DNA from: an uncultured Bacteroidales bacterium
Lineage (GTDB): Bacteria > Bacteroidota > Bacteroidia > Bacteroidales > UBA932
Length of the DNA stretch: 7,076 nt
Assembly (NCBI GenBank): GCA_945912085.1
Contig: CAMEBJ010000065.1
Coordinates: 1-7,076, forward strand
Reading direction: 5' to 3'
Shown here: positions 1-4,750 of the stretch, piece after piece
Layout: every line of letters starts with the position of its first letter
How positions within the stretch are numbered: the stretch's first letter is position 1
Made by a program: the position numbers and the translations under genes
The notes under the pieces: generated by a model
Told to the model about the DNA's origin: nothing
The model's input: the letters and a program-made list of their open reading frames with translations, nothing else
Database searches by the model: none

Positions 1-296
1 ATCAGGTCATCATACTGCCAGTCAGCGAAAAATACGCTGATTATGCAAAAAAAGTTTGTGATTTGATGAATAATTCCGATATTCGCGCCTCAATTGACGA
101 CAGAAATGAGACCATCGGAAAGAGAATCCGCGAAAGCGAGCTCAAGAGGGTCCCTTTCATTGTGATTGTAGGGGAGAAGGATATGAATGAGAATGCCGTT
201 TCTGTCAGGAGGCAGGGAGGCAATGACCAGGGTATGATGCCTGTGGAGAAGTTCATTGAACTTGTAGTAAATGAGGTCAGGGAACAGTTGTCCTGA
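1..296 (+). CDS. thrS: Threonyl-tRNA synthetase, C-terminal part (5' end outside window)
   Basis: This is the last 97 residues of a class II synthetase that charges tRNA-Thr in the cytoplasm. The frame is read from base 3; bases 1-2 belong to a split codon, and the stop is TGA at 294-296. The visible part is the anticodon-binding alpha/beta domain: an opening 'QVIILPVSEKYADYAKKV' strand and helix, 'SIDDRNETIGKRIRESE' in the middle, then 'VPFIVIVGEKD', and an 'AVSVRRQGG' strand near the end. These are familiar ThrRS C-terminal signatures. The catalytic and editing domains lie upstream. An internal TTG at 63 is not a real start, since the frame is open and conserved upstream of it. thrS followed by infC, rpmI and rplT is a widely conserved order, which supports the call. 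The gap to the infC start is 45 nt with no terminator-like hairpin, so co-transcription is likely. Confidence 0.95.
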   Translation, partial: QVIILPVSEKYADYAKKVCDLMNNSDIRASIDDRNETIGKRIRESELKRVPFIVIVGEKDMNENAVSVRRQGGNDQGMMPVEKFIELVVNEVREQLS

Positions 297-328
297 CCTG
301 TAAATATTGAATATTAACTTAAAACTTT

Positions 329-334
329 GGAGGA
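329..334 (+). promoter_or_regulatory. Strong Shine-Dalgarno site of infC, deciding an AUC start
   Basis: GGAGGA at 329-334 is a near-ideal ribosome binding site. It ends 8 nt (counted from the last G, 333) before the AUC at 342-344. It overlaps the only canonical-type alternative, TTG at 327-329, which therefore cannot be served by it. An in-frame TAA at 315-317 excludes any start further upstream, and the next in-frame ATG is about 110 codons downstream inside the protein. The site thus points to AUC as the initiator. Most other genes in this window lack such a site. Confidence 0.8.
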
Positions 335-341
335 CAGCGCT

Positions 342-962
342 ATCGCAGCACCATTCAAACCATCGGGCCCACGGTTTAACGGCCCGCGTCCAACTCCTCA
401 GGGAGGACGCCCGAATCCTCAGAACGGAAGAGGGGCAAAAAAAGATGAGGACGGATTGAGAATCAACGGAGAGATCACTGCATCTCAGGTTCGCCTTGTG
501 GGCGACAACATTGAGGAGCAGGGGGTTTATCCTATTTCCAAAGCCATCAAGCTGGCTGACGAATTGGGACTTGATTTGGTTGAGATCAGCGCAAAGGCTG
601 ACCCTCCGGTTTGTAAGATAATTGACTATCAGAAATTTCTGTACCAGCAGAAAAAGAAGGCGAAGGAGATGAAGTCGAATTCGGCCAAGATAGTCATCAA
701 GGAGATACGTTTCGGCCCGAACACCGATGAACACGACTTCCAGTTCAAACTCAAGCACGCGCAGGAGTTCCTTCAGGAAGGTTCAAAGGTCAAGGCTTCA
801 GTCTTTTTCAAGGGCCGTTCCATTCTCTATGCGGATCAGGGGGAGAAGTTGCTTCTCCGTTTCGCCGTGGAACTTGAAGAATACGGACGTGCAGAACAGA
901 TGCCGAAACTCGAGGGAAAGAGGATGATAATGATGATATCTCCGGTTACGAAGAAGAAATAG
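342..962 (+). CDS. infC: Translation initiation factor IF-3, probable AUC start
   Basis: IF3 binds the 30S subunit, blocks premature 50S joining and checks the start codon and initiator tRNA. The product is 206 residues from AUC 342. Residues 2-38 are a low-complexity Pro/Gly/Arg/Asn-rich extension; the N-domain begins at 'RINGEI' (40-45) and includes '[18 protein letters not shown]' and '[13 protein letters not shown]' (87-99). A lysine-rich linker helix follows at about 100-115, then the C-domain '[20 protein letters not shown]' and '[12 protein letters not shown]'. The alternative TTG start at 327 would add five residues, but it lies inside the GGAGG and has no leader of its own. IF3 genes often use AUU or another rare start for autoregulation: IF3 rejects non-canonical codons, so excess factor represses its own mRNA. 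AUC is the known infC start in Myxococcus. That regulation here is inferred, not seen. Product identity is near certain; the exact start is fairly sure. Confidence 0.95.
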   Translation: MAAPFKPSGPRFNGPRPTPQGGRPNPQNGRGAKKDEDGLRINGEITASQVRLVGDNIEEQGVYPISKAIKLADELGLDLVEISAKADPPVCKIIDYQKFLYQQKKKAKEMKSNSAKIVIKEIRFGPNTDEHDFQFKLKHAQEFLQEGSKVKASVFFKGRSILYADQGEKLLLRFAVELEEYGRAEQMPKLEGKRMIMMISPVTKKK

Positions 963-994
963 ACATTTTTTATTAACAGTTAAAAGATTGATTT

Positions 995-1189
995 ATGCCT
1001 AAATTGAAAACCAACTCCGGTTCGAAAAAGCGCTTCACGCTTACCGGAACGGGAAAAATCAAGAGGAAACACGCTTACAAGAGCCACATCCTCACCAAGA
1101 AGACCAAGAAGCAGAAAAGGAATCTTACTCACGTCGGACTGATTGATTCAGTTGACGTAAAGAGAGTGAAATCCCTCCTCGCAATCTAA
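995..1189 (+). CDS. rpmI: 50S ribosomal protein bL35
   Basis: This 64-residue, very basic protein is a small late-assembling component of the large subunit. The N-terminal '[20 protein letters not shown]' and '[20 protein letters not shown]' are the family hallmarks, and the length matches the usual 60-66 residues. The ATG at 995 is the only plausible start and stands 32 nt after the infC stop. The leader is A/T-rich with no Shine-Dalgarno, as is common in Bacteroidota. It belongs to the infC-rpmI-rplT unit. Confidence 0.98.
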   Translation: MPKLKTNSGSKKRFTLTGTGKIKRKHAYKSHILTKKTKKQKRNLTHVGLIDSVDVKRVKSLLAI

Positions 1190-1273
1190 GTCCAGTCAGT
1201 ATTCATTAAGTTTAACTTGGACAAGCAGTTGTAAAGTTCCGAAACGGACACTGCCTCCGAAAACAGTAAAATT
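1190..1273 (+). promoter_or_regulatory. Structured rpmI-rplT spacer, possible r-protein control element
   Basis: This 84-nt gap is the longest non-coding stretch inside the thrS-lepB unit. Several short pairings can be read: GTCCA 1190-1194 with TGGAC 1218-1222; ACAA 1221-1224 with TTGT 1229-1232; TCCG 1238-1241 with CGGA 1245-1248 around an AAA loop; ACTG 1250-1253 with CAGT 1264-1267. The first two overlap, and GTCC 1190-1193 could instead pair with GGAC 1246-1249, so alternative folds are possible. No convincing promoter or U-tract is present. bL20 is known in other phyla to repress its own operon by binding an mRNA mimic of its 23S rRNA site. A comparable role here is only a hypothesis, and short hairpins can arise by chance. 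Confidence 0.3.
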
Positions 1274-1618
1274 ATGCCAAGATCGGTAAATTCAGTTGCC
1301 TCAAGGGCACGCCGCAAGAAGATTCTCAAAAGAACCCGCGGTAACTTCCTTTCAAGAAAAAATGTTTGGACGGTAGCAAAGAACACCTACGAAAAAGGTC
1401 TTACCTACGCTTACCGTGACCGTAAAGCCAAAAAACGCTCTTTCAGGGCTCTTTGGATTCAGCGTATCAATGCTGCTGCACGCCAGTACGGAATGACTTA
1501 TTCCCAGTTCATGGGCCAGATCGCAAAGCAGAACATCGGTCTCAACCGCAAAGTTCTCGCTGACCTTGCAATGAACAATCCAAAGGCTTTCGAGGCTATC
1601 ATAAATTCAGTAAAATAG
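1274..1618 (+). CDS. rplT: 50S ribosomal protein bL20
   Basis: bL20 binds 23S rRNA early and is needed for the first steps of large-subunit assembly; in several bacteria it also represses its own operon. The 114-residue product has the long basic N-terminal tail ('[20 protein letters not shown]', continuing to about residue 57) and the compact C-terminal helical domain with '[20 protein letters not shown]' (58-77) and '[10 protein letters not shown]' (90-99). Length is normal for the family. The ATG at 1274 begins the conserved 'MPRS' and no earlier start is supported. The leader has no Shine-Dalgarno. The stop at 1616-1618 is 10 nt from lepB with no terminator between, so read-through into lepB is likely. 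Confidence 0.98.
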   Translation: MPRSVNSVASRARRKKILKRTRGNFLSRKNVWTVAKNTYEKGLTYAYRDRKAKKRSFRALWIQRINAAARQYGMTYSQFMGQIAKQNIGLNRKVLADLAMNNPKAFEAIINSVK

Positions 1619-1628
1619 TTGTCATCAG

Positions 1629-2975
1629 ATGAGCCTGAAGGAATTGTATCACAACCGCTGGGTCAGGTGCGGCTTCTGGTCGCTCCTCTACCTGTTGTGG
1701 GTGATATGGCTCGGAAACTATTGGTGGCTTCTCGGACTTGGAATAATCTTCGATTACCACATTACACGCAAGGTGAAATGGGTCTTCTGGAAGAAAGAGT
1801 ACAAGGAAGGGGAGAAACACAATATCCTGCTGGACTGGCTTGACGCCATCATCTTTGCAGTGATTGTCGTTACATTCATCAATATCTTCTTTTTCCAGGC
1901 TTTCAAGATTCCTTCCTCATCAATGGAAAGTTCGCTGATGACGGGCGATCATCTCTTTGTCAGCAAACTGTCTTACGGTCCGAGAGTCCCGCAGACTCCT
2001 CTCACCGTTCCGTTCACCCACAATGTTCTGCCGGGAGGCAGAGAGTCATATTCCACTTTGATTCAGAACAGATACAGACGTCTCAAAGGTTTCGGAAACG
2101 TGAAAAGGGGTGATTATGTCGTCTTCGGATTCCCGAACGGGGACACCGTTCTGACCAAGGCTCCTGCCGATGATTATTATATGATGGCAAGGACAGCCGG
2201 AAGGGAATATGCAATCAGCAATTTCGGCCCTGTGAAGGTCCGTCCTTCCGACAAGAAAGACCACTATGTAAAGCGCTGCGTCGCTGTCGCCGGAGACACG
2301 CTCAGCATCATCGATGGGAAAGTATATGTCAACGGTCAGCCGCAGGAAGTCTGGGAGGGAGTGCAGAGCACATATTCCGTTACGACGACAGGACAGAAGA
2401 TCAATCCGAAGAACCTCGAGAAACTTGGAATCAATGTGAGTGAACTCTGGTTCAATCCTCAGATGCCCGGTTATCCGGCAATGCCGCTGACTGCCGCTAT
2501 GAGGGAGAAGATAGAGAGTTTCCAGAATGTTGTTTCAGTGGAGGAAAATGTGGATGTATATCCGCCTGATTATCCGGATTCCTACCTGACGATTTTCCCT
2601 TTCGAGGAAAGTTACAGATGGACAAGGGACAATTTCGGCCCTCTTTGGATTCCTTCAAAAGGCTCGACAGTCAGCCTGACACTTGAGAACCTTCCGCTTT
2701 ACAGCAGGATAATCAAGGATTACGAAGGCAATTCTCTCGAGACAAAGGATGGTGTCATCTACATCAATTCGGAACCTTCAGACAGTTACACTTTCCTTCA
2801 GGACTACTATTTTATGATGGGGGACAACAGGCACAATTCCCTGGATTCCCGTTACTGGGGATTCGTTCCCGAGGACCATATAGTCGGGAAACCGGCAGTC
2901 ATCTGGTTCTCAACGGACAGGAACAAGCCGTTCCCTTCAAACATCAGATGGCGAAGGCTTTTCAAATTCGTATAA
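1629..2975 (+). CDS. lepB: Signal peptidase I (Bacteroidota long form)
   Basis: A membrane serine protease (family S26) that removes signal peptides from exported proteins, using a Ser-Lys dyad. The 448-residue product has a hydrophobic stretch at about 14-42 (one or two membrane spans), a basic loop (47-63), and a second span at about 70-90. Box B is '[10 protein letters not shown]' with nucleophile Ser98; box C is '[14 protein letters not shown]' (159-172); box D is '[11 protein letters not shown]' (213-223) with general base Lys215; box E is '[20 protein letters not shown]' (397-416). About 170 residues separate boxes D and E, so the protein is much longer than the 324-residue E. coli enzyme; such an insertion is usual for Bacteroidota homologues. 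A short motif recurs: '[14 protein letters not shown]' (197-210) and '[13 protein letters not shown]' (334-346). All catalytic residues are present, so activity is expected. ATG 1629 starts 10 nt after rplT with no Shine-Dalgarno. Confidence 0.96.
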   Translation: MSLKELYHNRWVRCGFWSLLYLLWVIWLGNYWWLLGLGIIFDYHITRKVKWVFWKKEYKEGEKHNILLDWLDAIIFAVIVVTFINIFFFQAFKIPSSSMESSLMTGDHLFVSKLSYGPRVPQTPLTVPFTHNVLPGGRESYSTLIQNRYRRLKGFGNVKRGDYVVFGFPNGDTVLTKAPADDYYMMARTAGREYAISNFGPVKVRPSDKKDHYVKRCVAVAGDTLSIIDGKVYVNGQPQEVWEGVQSTYSVTTTGQKINPKNLEKLGINVSELWFNPQMPGYPAMPLTAAMREKIESFQNVVSVEENVDVYPPDYPDSYLTIFPFEESYRWTRDNFGPLWIPSKGSTVSLTLENLPLYSRIIKDYEGNSLETKDGVIYINSEPSDSYTFLQDYYFMMGDNRHNSLDSRYWGFVPEDHIVGKPAVIWFSTDRNKPFPSNIRWRRLFKFV

Positions 2976-2977
2976 AA

Positions 2978-3009
2978 TTTGTTTTTTAGATTTTTTTACG
3001 CGATATTTG
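2978..3009 (+). promoter_or_regulatory. Probable Bacteroidota promoter for rpmB-rpmG-DUF4295
   Basis: TTTG at 2978-2981 is followed after 20 nt by GATATTTG at 3002-3009. This matches the Bacteroides primary sigma pattern (-33 TTTG, -7 TAnnTTTG) at seven of eight -7 positions, with usual spacing. Transcription would begin near 3013-3016, giving a leader of about 32 nt that is A-rich before the ATG. The site sits in the 72-nt gap after lepB, where a new unit is expected. No clear hairpin terminator for lepB is seen in the gap; the T-runs at 2982-2987 and 2991-2997 lack a stem. Confidence 0.5.
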
Positions 3010-3047
3010 CAGCCCGCTAAAATTGAAATAATTAAAAAGTAAATATA

Positions 3048-3290
3048 ATGGCAAAGGTTTGTCAAATCACAGGAAGAAAGAGAATGGTGGGAAACAACGT
3101 CTCCCATTCCAAGAGACGCACCAAACGCGTTTTTGCCCTGAACCTCAAGACCAAGAAGTTCTGGTCTGAGGAAGAGCAGCGGTTCATCACTTTGAAAGTG
3201 TCTTGCAAAGGTATGAGGACAATTGAGAAAAATGGCCTCGATGCAGCAATCAAGGACGCTCAGAACAAAGGATATATTAACCTTGTTTAA
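3048..3290 (+). CDS. rpmB: 50S ribosomal protein bL28
   Basis: bL28 is a small basic component of the large subunit near the E site. The 80-residue product opens '[20 protein letters not shown]', continues '[19 protein letters not shown]', and carries the '[20 protein letters not shown]' core, all typical of the family; length is usual for Bacteroidota. There are only two cysteines (Cys5, Cys53) and no CxxC pair, so this is the zinc-free form. The start is clear: ATG 3048 after an A-rich leader without a Shine-Dalgarno. It leads a tight three-gene unit with rpmG 11 nt downstream and DUF4295 beyond. Confidence 0.98.
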   Translation: MAKVCQITGRKRMVGNNVSHSKRRTKRVFALNLKTKKFWSEEEQRFITLKVSCKGMRTIEKNGLDAAIKDAQNKGYINLV

Positions 3291-3301
3291 TTTTTTGAAT
3301 T

Positions 3302-3490
3302 ATGGCAAAGAAAGCAAAAGGTAACAGGGTGCAGGTCATCCTTGAGTGCACTGAGCAGAGAGAAAGCGGTGTACCAGGTATCTCAAGATACATTACCACA
3401 AAGAACAAAAAGAACACTACAGAGCGTCTGGAGCGCAGGAAATACAACCCGTTCCTTAAGAAGGTAACCCTTCATCGCGAGATTAAATAA
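3302..3490 (+). CDS. rpmG: 50S ribosomal protein bL33, zinc-free type
   Basis: bL33 is a small large-subunit protein that sits near the tRNA exit site. The 62-residue product has '[20 protein letters not shown]', then '[20 protein letters not shown]' and '[15 protein letters not shown]', which are the family signature. Only one cysteine (Cys16) is present, so the two CxxC zinc pairs of the 'C+' paralogue are absent and the protein needs no zinc. It lies 11 nt after rpmB, with a T-rich spacer and no Shine-Dalgarno, and 17 nt before the DUF4295 gene. Confidence 0.97.
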   Translation: MAKKAKGNRVQVILECTEQRESGVPGISRYITTKNKKNTTERLERRKYNPFLKKVTLHREIK

Positions 3491-3499
3491 TTTGGAGGA
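3491..3499 (+). promoter_or_regulatory. Strong Shine-Dalgarno site of the DUF4295 gene
   Basis: TTTGGAGGA at 3491-3499 holds a GGAGG core at 3494-3498, 9 nt before the ATG at 3508. The same nine bases occur before infC at 326-334. No other gene start in the window has a comparable site, so this may set a translation level separate from the upstream rpmG. Confidence 0.7.
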
Positions 3500-3507
3500 A
3501 TTGAGTT

Positions 3508-3666
3508 ATGGCAAAGAAAGCGGTCGCAACCTTCAGTGCCAAGGCAGGCGCAAAACGTATGGTGAAGTGCATCCGTATGGACAAGTCTCCTAAGAGTGGT
3601 GCTTATGCATTCAAGGAGGAGCTTGTGGAAGCAGAGAAAGTAAAGGACTTCTTCGCAAAGAAATAA
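3508..3666 (+). CDS. DUF4295 small basic protein, probable Bacteroidota ribosomal protein
   Basis: A 52-residue lysine-rich protein beginning 'MAKKAVATFSAKAGAKRMVK', with a middle 'IRMDKSPKSGAYAFKEELV' and ending 'VKDFFAKK'. The 'KSPKSGAY.F' core and 'KVxDFF' ending match the DUF4295 family, which is found in Bacteroidota directly after rpmB and rpmG. Its size, charge and place between ribosomal protein genes point to the ribosome. I recall that structural work on Bacteroidota ribosomes assigned new phylum-specific proteins and that this family may be the one named bL38, but I cannot confirm it here. The start is fixed by the GGAGG 9 nt upstream and by the conserved 'MAKK'. A 12-bp palindrome and a hairpin follow the stop, so it probably ends the unit. 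Family call is fairly sure; function is inferred. Confidence 0.87.
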   Translation: MAKKAVATFSAKAGAKRMVKCIRMDKSPKSGAYAFKEELVEAEKVKDFFAKK

Positions 3667-3678
3667 TTCCTGCAGGAA
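3667..3678. repeat. Perfect 12-bp palindrome abutting the DUF4295 stop codon
   Basis: TTCCTGCAGGAA is a perfect inverted repeat that begins at the first base after the TAA at 3664-3666. As RNA it could form only a very short hairpin, so it is not a terminator by itself. It might be a protein site or part of a 3' end structure, or chance. Confidence 0.4.
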
Positions 3679-3695
3679 ATTCTGGTGATTATAGT

Positions 3696-3731
3696 GACAT
3701 CGATCGGTAATTTGCCGGTCGATGTCTCTTT
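3696..3731 (+). terminator. Probable intrinsic terminator after rpmB-rpmG-DUF4295
   Basis: GACATCGATCGG (3696-3707) pairs with CCGGTCGATGTC (3715-3726) around the seven-base loop TAATTTG. This makes a 12-bp stem with a single T-G wobble (3704 with 3718). The following TCTTT is a short, imperfect U-tract, so termination may be partial. The hairpin starts 30 nt past the DUF4295 stop and lies upstream of the ftsY promoter, where a unit boundary is expected. Confidence 0.75.
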
Positions 3732-3732
3732 A

Positions 3733-3765
3733 TGTGCATTCATTCGCAGAAATTTCATATATTTG
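3733..3765 (+). promoter_or_regulatory. Probable promoter of ftsY (perfect -7 box)
   Basis: TATATTTG at 3758-3765 matches the Bacteroides -7 consensus TAnnTTTG exactly. A weak -33 match, TGTG at 3733-3736, lies 21 nt upstream. Transcription would start near 3769-3772, leaving a leader of only 16-19 nt before the ATG at 3788. Its position downstream of a hairpin terminator supports a fresh transcription unit, and it argues against any ftsY start upstream of about 3770. Confidence 0.6.
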
Positions 3766-3787
3766 TAGGTTAAAATTTATTGCGCTG

Positions 3788-4723
3788 ATGGGAATATTTG
3801 ATAAAGGCGTCGAGAAGACAAAGCGCGGTTTCTGGGAGCGCATCTCCCGGGCTGTTGCCGGAAAATCCAGGGTTGATGACGATCTTCTGGATTCCATAGA
3901 GGAAGCTCTGGTCTCCTCGGATATGGGAGTTGACACGACATTGAAGATAATCGACAGACTGGAGGAGCGTGTCCAGAGAGACAAGTATATGTCGTTTGAC
4001 GAATTGATGGATATGCTTCGGGATGAAATCTCTTCCCTGCTTGACGTCTCCGGCGAGACTCTCCCGGATGAACTCCCTTTCGATTTTTCTCACAAGCCTT
4101 ACGTCATTATGGTTGTGGGGGTCAATGGGGTAGGCAAAACCACGACGATAGGAAAGCTCTCATCAATGCTGAAGGCTTCAGGCAAGAAGGTCATCCTTGG
4201 TGCCGCTGACACGTTCCGAGCCGCTGCAGTTGACCAGTTGGTAATCTGGGCTGAGCGTGCGGGGGTTGACATAGTCCGTCAGCCGATGGGCGCCGACCCG
4301 GCGTCGGTCGCCTACGACACTGTCAGTTCGGCAGTGGCCAAGGGTGCAGATGCGGTCATTATCGACACTGCCGGCCGTCTTCACAACAGGATTGACCTGA
4401 TGAATGAACTGACAAAAATCCGCAATGTGATGCGGAAAGTCGTCCCTGATGCACCTCACGACGTACTTCTTGTACTTGATGCTTCCACCGGACAGAATGC
4501 CTTCCAGCAGGCAAAGGAGTTTTCGAGGGCCACTGACGTGACTTCTCTGGCGGTAACAAAACTGGACGGAACAGCCAAGGGCGGTGTGGTCATCGGGATT
4601 GCGGACCAGTTCAGGATTCCGGTGAAGTTCATCGGGGTGGGCGAAGGCATAGACGACCTGAAGGTCTTCAGCAAGAAGGAATTTGTCGGCTCCCTCTTTT
4701 CGAAGGAGGATTTCGGCAGGTAA
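3788..4723 (+). CDS. ftsY: Signal recognition particle receptor FtsY
   Basis: FtsY is the membrane-associated GTPase that receives ribosome-nascent chain complexes from SRP (Ffh plus 4.5S RNA) and passes them to SecYEG. From ATG 3788 the product has 311 residues. The N-domain helices span about 15-90 ('[20 protein letters not shown]'). The G-domain has the P-loop '[14 protein letters not shown]' (111-124), '[11 protein letters not shown]' (141-151), 'DTAGR' (193-197), '[10 protein letters not shown]' (257-266) and 'GVGEGIDDL' (283-291), all intact. The acidic N-terminal A domain of E. coli FtsY is absent, as in many Bacteroidota, so membrane contact probably relies on the short N-terminal helix. 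A longer reading from ATG 3722 adds 22 residues, but that ATG lies in the terminator stem and upstream of the promoter, so it is rejected. pheT follows after 27 nt. Confidence 0.97.
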   Translation: MGIFDKGVEKTKRGFWERISRAVAGKSRVDDDLLDSIEEALVSSDMGVDTTLKIIDRLEERVQRDKYMSFDELMDMLRDEISSLLDVSGETLPDELPFDFSHKPYVIMVVGVNGVGKTTTIGKLSSMLKASGKKVILGAADTFRAAAVDQLVIWAERAGVDIVRQPMGADPASVAYDTVSSAVAKGADAVIIDTAGRLHNRIDLMNELTKIRNVMRKVVPDAPHDVLLVLDASTGQNAFQQAKEFSRATDVTSLAVTKLDGTAKGGVVIGIADQFRIPVKFIGVGEGIDDLKVFSKKEFVGSLFSKEDFGR

Positions 4724-4750
4724 ATATTTAGGACATAAAAATTTCAAATA

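Noticed and set aside
327..341. TTG start for infC
   Set aside because: The TTG overlaps the GGAGG, has no leader of its own, and the AUC at 342 is correctly spaced.
90..758. A 222-codon open frame on the minus strand opposite thrS and infC
   Set aside because: It is antisense to two well-conserved genes, its translation has no recognisable domain, and it crosses the gene boundary. It is a by-product of codon use on the other strand.
1207..1214. TAAGTTTA as a -7 promoter box for rplT
   Set aside because: The last base does not fit and there is no TTTG at the right distance upstream.
1619..1843. Forward 74-codon frame overlapping the start of lepB
   Set aside because: It is out of frame with the intact, motif-bearing lepB and has no recognisable content.
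3722..3787. N-terminal extension of FtsY from ATG 3722
   Set aside because: The codon is inside the terminator stem and upstream of the -7 box; the added residues do not look like FtsY, and the family start 'MGIFDK' begins at 3788.
4178..4747. A 189-codon open frame on the minus strand opposite ftsY
   Set aside because: It lies antisense to the conserved FtsY G-domain, with no family resemblance and no leader or promoter.
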